A stretch of 34,468 nucleotides of DNA from an uncultured Rhodobiaceae bacterium (GTDB lineage: Bacteria; Pseudomonadota; Alphaproteobacteria; Rhizobiales; TMED25). Of this stretch, positions 24,453-32,723 are shown piece by piece; position 1 is the stretch's first letter, and each line of letters opens with the position of its first letter. The DNA lies in assembly GCA_913030915.1 (NCBI GenBank), contig CAJWEW010000015.1, positions 1 to 34,468 on the forward strand, written 5' to 3'. Both the position numbers and the translations under genes were made by a program. A model generated the notes under the pieces. It searched no databases, had not been told where the DNA came from, and was given only the letters and a program-made list of their open reading frames with translations.

Positions 24453-25190
24453 ATGGATAGTGCTAGCCCATTTGAGAGTAAAGTTGTCCTGATAACAGGT
24501 GCTGCACGAGGTATAGGTAGAGCTACAGCAATCGAATTCGCAAAAAATAATGCTCAAGTTATTGCTGTTAGCAGGACACGAGATGATCTGCTTGAATTAC
24601 AAAAGCAATTTCCTGAAAATATAGAGATCTGGGATTTCGACATAACCGGTGATGAGTTCTTCAAAAAAATGGGGTCATTAGATCGTTTGGATGTTTGCAT
24701 AAATAATGCGGGAGTAAACCGTCCTAAACTAATTGAAGATGTTGATGATGCAACTCTAGATTTAATGCTTGACCTCAATGTAAGAGCGACATTTCGTACA
24801 TCTAAAATAGCGGTAAAATTAATGAAAAAAAATAACCAAGGGGTGATAATAAACGTTACTTCCCAAATGGGGCATGTTGGCTCGCCAACCCGAACCGTTT
24901 ATTGTCTTACAAAACATGCTGTTGAAGGGCTTACTAAAGCACTAGCAGTTGAAGTCGCACCGTCAAACATAAGAGTCTGCTCAATTGCCCCAACATTTGC
25001 TGATACACCAATGACCAAGCCAATGTTTGAAGATGAGAAATTCAAAAATTTTGTCTATGGAATGATACCAATGAAAAAATTAGTCGATGTTCAGGATATT
25101 GTAGATGGTATATTGTATTTGTGCTCTCCGCAGGCTAAGATGATAACTGGAACAAGTTTACTTATTGATGGCGGCTGGACTGCACATTAA
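24453..25190 (+). CDS. Short-chain dehydrogenase/reductase (classical SDR)
   Basis: This NAD(P)-dependent oxidoreductase of 245 aa has TGAARGIGRA for the cofactor, NNAGVNR, and an intact catalytic set S137, Y150 and K154 (YCLTK). The C-terminal end, GTSLLIDGGWTAH, is typical of FabG-like SDRs. It is the second gene of the operon. If the downstream HisD homologue really acts on a diol such as dihydroxypropanesulfonate, this SDR could oxidise the secondary alcohol, but this is inference. The substrate is unknown. Confidence 0.92.
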   Translation: MDSASPFESKVVLITGAARGIGRATAIEFAKNNAQVIAVSRTRDDLLELQKQFPENIEIWDFDITGDEFFKKMGSLDRLDVCINNAGVNRPKLIEDVDDATLDLMLDLNVRATFRTSKIAVKLMKKNNQGVIINVTSQMGHVGSPTRTVYCLTKHAVEGLTKALAVEVAPSNIRVCSIAPTFADTPMTKPMFEDEKFKNFVYGMIPMKKLVDVQDIVDGILYLCSPQAKMITGTSLLIDGGWTAH

Positions 25191-25205
25191 CACAGGAGAA
25201 GGTAT

Positions 25206-26159
25206 ATGGATATAAAAGTAAATCTCGATGCAATAAAAAAAGCATCGGAAGAGCTCTCAAACTGGGGTAGATGGGGCAAAGATGACCAAATTGGTACTCT
25301 TAATCTTGTGACTCCGGAAGATATTATTGGAGCTTCGAAGTTAATAAAAAAAGGGAAGGTTTTCTCATTAGGTATACCTCTTGACAGAGAGGGTCCTCAA
25401 AACGGTCTATTTGGTGGACGTTTCAATCCTATCCACCAAATGCTTGCAACAGGGACGGATGCGGTTTGTGGCAGACAAGATTGGAATAAAATTCGCTATG
25501 CTGATGATACTCTAAACTTGTGTGTTCAGGGAGCTACACATTGGGATGCACTTGGGCACATATTTTATGAAGACAGGGCTTATAACGGCCATGACCCAAA
25601 ACAGATTGACGTAACAGGATTAAATGTTCTTGGTATCGAGAACTCAAAGGACAAGATGAACGGTCGCGGAGTTTTGCTTGATATTGCAAGATACCGTGGG
25701 GTTGACTGGCTACAAGACGGCGAGGGTATTTCAAATGATGAACTCGATGCATGCGCGAAACAACAAGGTGTTGATATTAAAAAAGCAGACTTTGTCATAA
25801 TAAGAACGGGTCAAATGGAACGATGCTTAAGTGAAAATGAATGGGGTGGATATGCCGGCGGCGACGCTCCAGGAGTAAAGTTCGAAAATTGCTACTGGTG
25901 CCATGAAAAAGAAGTTGCCGCGATATGTTCCGATACGTGGGGGGTGGAAGTCAGACCAAATGAAACCTCCGAGGCAAACCAACCTTGGCACTGGGTGGTG
26001 ATACCTGCAATGGGACTTTGTATGGGCGAGATATTTTATTTAAAGGAGTTAGCAGAAGATTGTGCCGCAGATGGAGTTTATGAATTCTTCTTTTGCGGAC
26101 CTCCCCTCATAATTACAGGCGGTACCGGATCTCCTATAAATCCTCAAGTATTTAAATAA
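25206..26159 (+). CDS. Cyclase family protein (kynurenine-formamidase-like hydrolase)
   Basis: This 317-aa protein belongs to the metal-dependent cyclase/KynB superfamily. The start, NWGRWGKDDQIGTLNLVTPEDI, is characteristic of a large subgroup. The metal motif, usually HxGTHxDxPxH, reads VQGATHWDALGHIFYED, so the first His is Gln while the second His, Asp and last His remain. GVLLDIARYRGV, DFVIIRTGQ and ELAEDCAADGVYEFFF follow the family. CAGGAGAAGG gives a strong ribosome site. It lies third in the operon. Likely action is hydrolysis of an amide, lactam or lactone; substrate unknown. Confidence 0.88.
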   Translation: MDIKVNLDAIKKASEELSNWGRWGKDDQIGTLNLVTPEDIIGASKLIKKGKVFSLGIPLDREGPQNGLFGGRFNPIHQMLATGTDAVCGRQDWNKIRYADDTLNLCVQGATHWDALGHIFYEDRAYNGHDPKQIDVTGLNVLGIENSKDKMNGRGVLLDIARYRGVDWLQDGEGISNDELDACAKQQGVDIKKADFVIIRTGQMERCLSENEWGGYAGGDAPGVKFENCYWCHEKEVAAICSDTWGVEVRPNETSEANQPWHWVVIPAMGLCMGEIFYLKELAEDCAADGVYEFFFCGPPLIITGGTGSPINPQVFK

Positions 26160-26174
26160 AAAAGGAATTGAAAT

Positions 26175-27476
26175 TTGATTAGATATATAAAGAAACGTTC
26201 GGAATCGAATAATGTAGGTGAAGATAAATCATCAATTGAAGAAACAGTCAGATCAATCCTAAGCGATATTAGAGAAAGAGGCGATGCCGCAGTGGAGCAT
26301 TATTCAGGACATTTTGATAACTGGAGCCCCGAGAACTTTCGCTTATCTGAAGATGAAATTGATGCGGCGATATCAAAATTAAATAAATCTGAGATCGAAG
26401 ATATACAATTTGCACAAAATCAAATCAGGCACTTCGCACAAAAGCAACTAGAGACAATGAATGAGCTGGAGGTTGAAACACTTCCGGGAGTATTTCTTGG
26501 CCACAAGCATATACCGATAGAAAATGTAGGGTGCTATGTGCCAGGCGGGCGATATCCTATGGTTGCATCAGCACATATGAGCGTTTTGACTGCGAAAGTG
26601 GCTGGAGCAAAAAGAGTAATTGCATGCGCCCCGCCTTATAATGGAGGGGCTCATCCAGCAACAATAGCAGCGATGCATTTTGCGGGTGCGGATGAAATTT
26701 ACCTTATTGGTGGGGTTCAAGCGATTGGTGCAATGGGTATCGGTACTGAAAAAATTGAGCCTGTGAATATGATTGTTGGCCCTGGTAACTCTTATGTTGC
26801 AGAAGCAAAAAAACAAATGTTTGGGGAGATTGGGATTGACCTAATTGCTGGACCAACGGAAACATTAGTTATTGCCGATGACACATCAGATGGAGAAATC
26901 TGTGCTACAGATTTACTGGGTCAAGCAGAGCACGGACCAACATCACCCGCCATCTTAATTACTGACTCAGAAAAATTAGCCGAAGATACTCTAAGTGAAA
27001 TTGATAGGCTTCTCGAAATACTACCAACGGCTAATATAACAAAAGGTTCTTGGGAAAACTTTGGTGAGATTATACTTTGTGAAGACCAAGAAGACATGCT
27101 CATTGAAGCGAATAAATTAGCTTATGAACATGTTCAAGTGATGACAAAGGATCCATCATACTATTTGAAAAATCTTAAAAATTTTGGTTCACTATTTTTA
27201 GGGCAAGAAACTAATGTTGCCTATGGCGATAAAGTTATTGGAACAAATCATACACTTCCTACCAAAGAGGCAAGCAAATATACAGGTGGGCTTTGGGTTG
27301 GTAAATTCTTAAAAACCTGCACCTATCAAAGAGTTGAGAATAAAGATACATCAGCGCAAATTGGTGAGGTGTGCTCCAGATTGTGCATGCTAGAAGGATT
27401 TGCTGGGCATGCTGAGCAAGCTAATATTCGAGTTAGAAGATATACAGGTAAGAACGTACCCTATCCTGAAAAATAA
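26175..27476 (+). CDS. Histidinol dehydrogenase homologue, HpsN (sulfopropanediol 3-dehydrogenase)-like
   Basis: The 433-aa protein is a zinc- and NAD-dependent dehydrogenase of the HisD superfamily. The HisD metal ligands correspond to Q250 and H253 (LLGQAEHG), D352 (AYGDKVIG) and H412 ([13 protein letters not shown]). The acid-base pair is E318-H319 (AYEHVQVMT). [39 protein letters not shown] and KFLKTCTYQ look closer, as I recall them, to HpsN than to biosynthetic HisD. No other his gene is nearby, and the operon is catabolic. HpsN oxidises (R)-2,3-dihydroxypropane-1-sulfonate to sulfolactate; the same substrate here is plausible, not shown. The start is TTG 26175 with AAGGA eight bases upstream. 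Confidence 0.85.
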   Translation: MIRYIKKRSESNNVGEDKSSIEETVRSILSDIRERGDAAVEHYSGHFDNWSPENFRLSEDEIDAAISKLNKSEIEDIQFAQNQIRHFAQKQLETMNELEVETLPGVFLGHKHIPIENVGCYVPGGRYPMVASAHMSVLTAKVAGAKRVIACAPPYNGGAHPATIAAMHFAGADEIYLIGGVQAIGAMGIGTEKIEPVNMIVGPGNSYVAEAKKQMFGEIGIDLIAGPTETLVIADDTSDGEICATDLLGQAEHGPTSPAILITDSEKLAEDTLSEIDRLLEILPTANITKGSWENFGEIILCEDQEDMLIEANKLAYEHVQVMTKDPSYYLKNLKNFGSLFLGQETNVAYGDKVIGTNHTLPTKEASKYTGGLWVGKFLKTCTYQRVENKDTSAQIGEVCSRLCMLEGFAGHAEQANIRVRRYTGKNVPYPEK

Positions 27477-27478
27477 AA

Positions 27479-28261
27479 CTATCCAGCTAATTTGTGATAC
27501 GGCGCTTGAAGTCCTTCAATGACTTTTGGCATTGTTTTGTCAATGTCAAGGATAGGTAAACCGTGAGTGGGTGCAATATATTTTATATCTAGTTCATCCA
27601 CGAGCTCTTTTAACCTCTTTGTGTAGATCTCCATATCAACGAAGTTAGTCCAAAATAGTGCTAGTTCTGCAAATACTGCTGAAACGTCAAACAAATCAAG
27701 TGTGTCAGCTTCTTCAGCGATCATTCCACAGTGACCATCCCAATGATAGTGGCTGTAAGCAAAGCCATCACCAGGAAAAAGCAAGTTGTAAGGTGTAATA
27801 TATCCCCACAATGAAGTCCTCATATCTCTGACAACAGGCTCAGCTGCAATAAAATTCATGCCGCCACCCAAGTCGATAGAGTCACCAACTTCCATAGCTT
27901 TAAAATTAGCGCTATAATTGGGAAATGCCATGTGATAATCGTTCACATCGCCATGAATTTCAATATCCGGGTAAATGTTTAGAAACCTCCCTACACCTCC
28001 GGCATGAGGAGTCTCTTGGTGTGTAATAAATATATATTTTAGTGGGATCTTTTTCTTTTCAAGAATTCCAACAATTTGATCATGTAATTCATTGAAATCC
28101 TTTGGGTGTCCTGTTTCAACAAGTAAAGCTGCCTCTTCCCCAATAACTAGATACGAAGAGTTATAGGAATGATATATTTTTCCTTGGTATCTTTGCTCAA
28201 GGCAATCTCCAAGCCAATATACATTTTTTAGTATTTCTCGTGGTAGCTTACTTTTCGACAT
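27479..28261 (-). CDS. Metallo-beta-lactamase-fold protein, flavodiiron-like, altered metal site
   Basis: This 260-aa cytosolic protein has the MBL fold without a flavodoxin domain. Its first metal motif reads THQETPHAGG. That is the H-x-E-x-D-H form of flavodiiron/ODP proteins (H81, E83, H86), but with Pro85 where Asp is expected. D165 in LFPGDGF and H233 in APTHGLP are kept. The segment EPVVRDMRTSLWGY, where another His is expected, lacks it. A mononuclear or altered site is likely. GAGG overlaps the stop codon of the gene before it, so the two are coupled. It is convergent with the HisD-like gene, two bases apart. Confidence 0.85.
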   Translation of the reverse strand: MSKSKLPREILKNVYWLGDCLEQRYQGKIYHSYNSSYLVIGEEAALLVETGHPKDFNELHDQIVGILEKKKIPLKYIFITHQETPHAGGVGRFLNIYPDIEIHGDVNDYHMAFPNYSANFKAMEVGDSIDLGGGMNFIAAEPVVRDMRTSLWGYITPYNLLFPGDGFAYSHYHWDGHCGMIAEEADTLDLFDVSAVFAELALFWTNFVDMEIYTKRLKELVDELDIKYIAPTHGLPILDIDKTMPKVIEGLQAPYHKLAG

Positions 28262-28263
28262 AT

Positions 28264-29127
28264 TTACCTCATTTGATTTCTTGCCACATAATGTGCTTTT
28301 GTTTTTGTTATGTCAAGCTCATCCAGAATATTATCAAGTAATTCAAACTGCTTTTGAACTAATTTTTTTCCTTTGAATATTTTACCGTATCCTGGAGCCA
28401 GTGTTTCGATATCGTAGGAGTCATATACTTTCTTTATGTTATCTCGCAAAAGCCGTGTCTTTGCACCTTCAAGCCACCAATAACGAGTATTTAGCAGAAA
28501 AGATTTGATGTAGCCAATAGAGAACTCCTCTTCAGGATTTGTTATTATCCAATCCTCAGTATTTTTTTCTGCAATTCCATAATTGAACATATCAGATGAA
28601 AATAGAATTTTTGTTTTCTCATCATATATCCATGAGGTGTTTATAAGCCTCAGGGGTGCACTTATTACCTGTATGTTCCTACCTGTATTTTCACCAACCA
28701 CACAGTCAACCGTGCCTCTTAGTATATTTGTAGGTATCTCTTTAAGGCTCCAGTCTCTCTCTTTATCTGTAAAATCAAACCAGTCAGGACCTTCCGGATG
28801 TGGCGAATAAAATGCCACGACATTAAAATTGTATGTAATCGCTTTTACATTTCCTACTGACATGAATTCATTAATTCTCAGTGGTATTATTGATAATGGT
28901 ATATCCGGATCGAGAATAGATTTTAATTGATGTAATATTTTTTCTTGATGAAAGAGGTAACCGGTATCAAATAAAAAAGCTCCACTATCTTCTTTTATGA
29001 GATAACAATTCAGCGGAACATAACCTTCTTCATTTTGAGGATAGGCACTCAATCGACCGTCTAGTTTAACAATATTTTGTATTGAAAAAGCTTTATTAGG
29101 CGATAGTTCTATTATATTATCTTCCAA
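28264..29127 (-). CDS. Metallo-beta-lactamase-fold protein with most metal ligands lost
   Basis: The 287-aa protein can be aligned by eye with the flavodiiron-type MBL domain of its neighbour. NCYLIKEDSGAFLFDTGY is the fold's first hairpin, and ILFSSDMFNYG retains the bridging Asp. The main motif reads PLRINEFMSVGN, keeping only Glu, and the last His is Tyr in APGYGKI. It is therefore probably catalytically altered or a binding/regulatory partner. The start is TTG 29127, with AGGGGG at good spacing. It lies two bases upstream of the other MBL gene, so a heteromer is conceivable. Confidence 0.75.
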   Translation of the reverse strand: MEDNIIELSPNKAFSIQNIVKLDGRLSAYPQNEEGYVPLNCYLIKEDSGAFLFDTGYLFHQEKILHQLKSILDPDIPLSIIPLRINEFMSVGNVKAITYNFNVVAFYSPHPEGPDWFDFTDKERDWSLKEIPTNILRGTVDCVVGENTGRNIQVISAPLRLINTSWIYDEKTKILFSSDMFNYGIAEKNTEDWIITNPEEEFSIGYIKSFLLNTRYWWLEGAKTRLLRDNIKKVYDSYDIETLAPGYGKIFKGKKLVQKQFELLDNILDELDITKTKAHYVARNQMR

Positions 29128-29209
29128 GTTAGCCCCCTATTAAAGATACGTATTAGTAACACCATTTAAATAAAATTTTAAGTTAAAAATTACCTCTGCT
29201 TGAAGGCTC

Positions 29210-30091
29210 ATGAATAAACTGGAAAATCAAAGCTACGCTGAAAGAAATAAAGGCCCAATATTCGCTGTCTTGTCATCCTTGTGCTATGGATTAAATAATC
29301 CTCTAGCAGCGCTTGCAGCTCAAAATGGTATCTCAACAACTTTTTCGGTGCTATCACGTGCCACATTCATGTTTGCAATATCTCTGACACTTGCAGTTAT
29401 GGGTAAATTGGATTTTAAAATCCCCAAAGAAGTAAGGGTGTACGTTGTAATAATGGCTATCGCAACAGCACTGATTAACTTATGTTATGTTGGCTCAATA
29501 AATTTCATTTCAGTGTCTCTTGCAGCAATAATATTCTTCACGTTCCCGATACAAATACTACTGGTAAGCATAATTAGAGGACGCCAAAATATCAGGACAA
29601 GTGACATTATTATTTTTGCGGTAGTATTCATAGGTTTAATCTTTGTTATTGTTCCGGATTTTAATAACATAGACCCGCTTGGCGTCTCATTAGCAGGATT
29701 ATCGAGTATAAGTGCAACTTTTTTGTACTTCGCAGCAGGTGTTGCATCCAGAAAACTAAGTCCAATTATTTTAGGTTTTTGGGTGCATGTATTTGTATTG
29801 CCAGTTCTGGCCTTATCTTTTTTGATCCTTTCGCCTAATATAGTACTAAATGAATTATCATCATATCTACCTGTCTTGATAATGTCACTTTGCTATATTG
29901 GCGCTTACTATTTTCAAATGTTGTCGTTAAGATTTACATCTGTTTTGATTTCAGGACTTTTTTTTAATACTGAGCCATTGCTTACAGCGGTCGCGGCAGC
30001 GTTGATACTTGATGAAAGATTACTATTCTCTCAATATGTAGGGGGCATATTAATTTTTGTGTCATTAATAATTGTTAGCATACGTAAATAA
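29210..30091 (+). CDS. EamA/DMT family transporter
   Basis: The 293-aa membrane protein has about ten hydrophobic segments in two EamA repeats. GPIFAVLSSLCYGLNNPLAALAA opens the first, and FLYFAAGVASRKLSPII near residue 170 opens the second. Near the C-terminus, FFNTEPLLTAVAAALILDERL is the typical drug/metabolite-transporter pattern. GAAGG lies close before the ATG. It diverges from the MBL pair with 82 bases between. It is the only complete transporter in the accessory region and could export or import a pathway compound; direction and substrate are unknown. Confidence 0.9.
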   Translation: MNKLENQSYAERNKGPIFAVLSSLCYGLNNPLAALAAQNGISTTFSVLSRATFMFAISLTLAVMGKLDFKIPKEVRVYVVIMAIATALINLCYVGSINFISVSLAAIIFFTFPIQILLVSIIRGRQNIRTSDIIIFAVVFIGLIFVIVPDFNNIDPLGVSLAGLSSISATFLYFAAGVASRKLSPIILGFWVHVFVLPVLALSFLILSPNIVLNELSSYLPVLIMSLCYIGAYYFQMLSLRFTSVLISGLFFNTEPLLTAVAAALILDERLLFSQYVGGILIFVSLIIVSIRK

Positions 30092-30093
30092 CA

Positions 30094-30318
30094 TTACAAA
30101 ACCTGAATCTCACAAAATATGGACTCCTCAGTATCTTTTATATAGATTAGTTTACAATTTGACTCACGGCAAAACGTTGGTAGATCAATTTTAATCATTG
30201 GATCCGTGGCAATAATTTTGAGTCTTTCACCTTTTTTCAAGGTCTTAACTGCCTTTTTTATTTTTAGTACCGGTATTGGACAATTGTATCCAGAAACGTC
30301 TATTTTATGTGAATTCAT
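30094..30318 (-). CDS. TusA/SirA-like sulfur-carrier protein
   Basis: This is a small cytosolic protein of 74 aa. It has the sulfurtransferase motif NCPIPVLKIKKA, where the Cys of CPxP carries persulfide sulfur, and a KGERLKIIATDP strand typical of TusA. The inner ATG (30318, MNSHKIDVSGYNCP) matches the usual start better than the ORF-track ATG 15 bases upstream; neither has a good ribosome site. It stands alone, with no TusBCDE, rhodanese or sulfur-oxidation gene next to it. It is convergent with the EamA gene, two bases apart. Its role may be tRNA thiolation or general sulfur relay. Confidence 0.88.
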   Translation of the reverse strand: MNSHKIDVSGYNCPIPVLKIKKAVKTLKKGERLKIIATDPMIKIDLPTFCRESNCKLIYIKDTEESIFCEIQVL

Positions 30319-30535
30319 TATTATACCAAACATTCGTTCGAATATATATTTAAGCCTTAATAGGGCTAAATATTAGCATAGATTTATTTCAAATCAACAC
30401 GAATAAGGCTATACTTATACTAAATTATTCAAAATAAATATTTGTATATTTAATAAATTAAGATATTTATTATGTAATGTGTGGTTAAATTCAGTTTGAA
30501 GAATTGATAATATAAATCACAAAGAGTTTTACTAA

Positions 30536-31036
30536 ATGCAAGAATTAGAAATCAGCGATATTGGAATGCTCATACTTCGTATTGCAGTCGCATACATCTA
30601 TCTTCATGGTTTTTACATGGTCGGATCAACGAAGATGCGAAGGGCTATTGGGCGCCAGAGAACTAGTATACTATTTCGTGGACTCGAGAATAGAAATTAC
30701 TTCAATTTTATAACCTATTTTGCCCACTACTCTGGTTTATTTATGATGGGAACGGGCAGTCTATTGATCTTGACAGGCTTTTCGGTGAAATTGGGAGCTC
30801 TATTGCTTATACTTTTTACAATCCCTGCGATCATAGTACACAAACGGGAGTCCGTAAAATCACATATACTAGCCGATAAAATTAAGGAATACAGTAATAC
30901 TCAAACGCATGATGACATTACATTATTGGCGAATTTTAGTCATGCTGGACATCGCTCTTCAGGAAATAAAAATTATATGCTTCTGGCTGTAAACATCTAT
31001 CTATTTCTTATGGATAATTCAGTGTCATTCTTCTAA
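30536..31036 (+). CDS. DoxX-like membrane protein
   Basis: The 166-aa protein has about four hydrophobic segments. GMLILRIAVAYIYLHGFYMVGSTKMRR opens it, followed by HYSGLFMMGTGSLLILTGF and LGALLLILFTIPAIIVHKRE. The order and the G-x-x-L-I-x-x-G-F pattern fit the DoxX/DoxD-like family of small membrane proteins, often linked with redox or sulfur metabolism. The family's precise function is unclear. It lies 202 bases from the TusA-like gene, divergently; the gap is AT-rich and must hold promoters for both. No strong ribosome site is seen. Confidence 0.72.
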   Translation: MQELEISDIGMLILRIAVAYIYLHGFYMVGSTKMRRAIGRQRTSILFRGLENRNYFNFITYFAHYSGLFMMGTGSLLILTGFSVKLGALLLILFTIPAIIVHKRESVKSHILADKIKEYSNTQTHDDITLLANFSHAGHRSSGNKNYMLLAVNIYLFLMDNSVSFF

Positions 31037-31054
31037 TTATAGAAAAACTACTGA

Positions 31055-32713
31055 TCAGATATTTTCACCAATTTCTAACGCAGGTCCGAGAACATTTGGA
31101 TCAATAATTAGCTCAATTAGAGTTGCGCTTTGACTAACTTTGGCTTTTTCAAATACATCTCCAAATTCAGCAGTTTCCGTTACTCGATAAGCATCAATAC
31201 CATAGGCATTTGCAAGGCCAATAAAATCAGGGTTTAATATGTCTGTCCCTATGATCCTCTTTGGAAAATTTCGCTCTTGATGCATTCTAATTGTTCCCAA
31301 TTTTTTATTGTTTATAATAATAAATATTGGATTCAATTTATTCTCAACCGCATTAATGATTTCCTGTCCTAGCATCATAAAGCATCCGTCACCATTAAAA
31401 CTCACAACAGTCTTTTTTGGATAAACTAACTTCGCAGCTATGGCTGCAGGAACAGCATAACCCATTGATCCACCTGTTGTAACAATTTGTGAACCAAGAT
31501 CGCGATATTGATAATATCTATGAACCCATTGTGAGTTGTTTCCTGAGCCAACAATAACAATATCATCATCACCTAGAGTTTTATTCAGATATGCCACCAC
31601 ATCAGATAGATTGAGGGTGCCACTCATTGGCGTTGGTTTAATAAATTCCAAATATTCTTTCCTTGCTGACTCGCGCCATTCTCTCCATGGTGGATTTTCA
31701 ATCTTCGGTAGAGATGTCAGGGCAGAAGCAAATTCTTGCATACCGCTTGGAATACCGATATCGGGATAATAAACAGAACCAATTTCATTTATGCCGGGAT
31801 GAACATGTACCAGATATTGATCAGGCTCAGGTACTTTTATTGTTGAATATCCTTGTGTGGTTACTTCACCAAGACGCGCTCCTAAAGCAAGGATGAAGTC
31901 GCTTTCCTTAATTCGTTTTTTTGTTTCTGCAGGAATGGCATAACTTGAATGCCCGATATAATTCTCATTTCTATTGTCAAACCTATCCTGGGCTCTGTAC
32001 GAAGTGAGTACCGGTATTGAGTTATCATCAACAAATTTAGTGAGTTTTTTTACAGCATCTTTTGTCCAAGTATTGCCACCAACAATTATAATAGGTTTTT
32101 TTGCCTCTTTGAGCTTTTCATAAAAACTATCCATTGCAGTCTTTGATGGACTTGATTGAAATATATCTGGTACAGGAGTTGTTCGCGATACGGTTTCATC
32201 CATCAACATATCTTCTGGAAGTGATAGTACGACTGGCCCTGGTCTTCCTGATTGTGAAATATAAAATGCTTTGTTTATAAATTCTGGAATCCTATCAGCA
32301 TCATTAATCTCAGCGACATACTTTGCCATTGGTTTAAACATTTCTTTATAGTCAATTTCTTGCTGAGCTTCTCGTTCTCTCTCATTTCTGGATACTTGAC
32401 CTATAAGCAATATAACAGGCGTTGAGTCTTGAAAAGCGGTGTGTATTCCATTTGATGCGTTTGTCGCACCTGGACCTCGTGAGACAAGGCAAATTCCAGG
32501 CTTGTTTGTCAACTTAGCATACGCATCAGCCATATTTGCTGCGCCGGACTCATGTCGGGTTGTTATTAATTGTATTTTATCTTTGTGATTATATAGGCCA
32601 TCCATTAGACCGAGATAGCTCTCACCTGGGACACAAAATACTGTATCGACTCCGTTAGTAAACAGTTGGTCTGCTAATAAATGACCACCAATTTTCTTAT
32701 TATTTTTTGTCAT
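31055..32713 (-). CDS. ThDP-dependent enzyme, acetolactate synthase-like
   Basis: The 552-aa protein has all three domains of the ALS family. E55 in TTRHESGAANMADAYAK is the ThDP-activating Glu. SRGPGATNASNGIHTAFQDS and IGQVSRNEREREAQQEID follow. The cofactor motif is complete, from SFNGDGCFMMLG to IIINNKKLGTIRMHQ. It differs from ThDP gene one in having canonical GDG and NN. No ilvN-type subunit gene follows, so branched-chain synthesis is not supported; catabolic homologues are common in marine Alphaproteobacteria. It lies 10 bases behind an atypical SDR gene, with which it forms an operon. Confidence 0.88.
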   Translation of the reverse strand: MTKNNKKIGGHLLADQLFTNGVDTVFCVPGESYLGLMDGLYNHKDKIQLITTRHESGAANMADAYAKLTNKPGICLVSRGPGATNASNGIHTAFQDSTPVILLIGQVSRNEREREAQQEIDYKEMFKPMAKYVAEINDADRIPEFINKAFYISQSGRPGPVVLSLPEDMLMDETVSRTTPVPDIFQSSPSKTAMDSFYEKLKEAKKPIIIVGGNTWTKDAVKKLTKFVDDNSIPVLTSYRAQDRFDNRNENYIGHSSYAIPAETKKRIKESDFILALGARLGEVTTQGYSTIKVPEPDQYLVHVHPGINEIGSVYYPDIGIPSGMQEFASALTSLPKIENPPWREWRESARKEYLEFIKPTPMSGTLNLSDVVAYLNKTLGDDDIVIVGSGNNSQWVHRYYQYRDLGSQIVTTGGSMGYAVPAAIAAKLVYPKKTVVSFNGDGCFMMLGQEIINAVENKLNPIFIIINNKKLGTIRMHQERNFPKRIIGTDILNPDFIGLANAYGIDAYRVTETAEFGDVFEKAKVSQSATLIELIIDPNVLGPALEIGENI

Positions 32714-32723
32714 GGAACTTATA

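Noticed and set aside
26175-27476. Naming the gene hisD
   Set aside because: No histidine-synthesis neighbours and motifs closer to HpsN; left without a symbol because the substrate is not proven.
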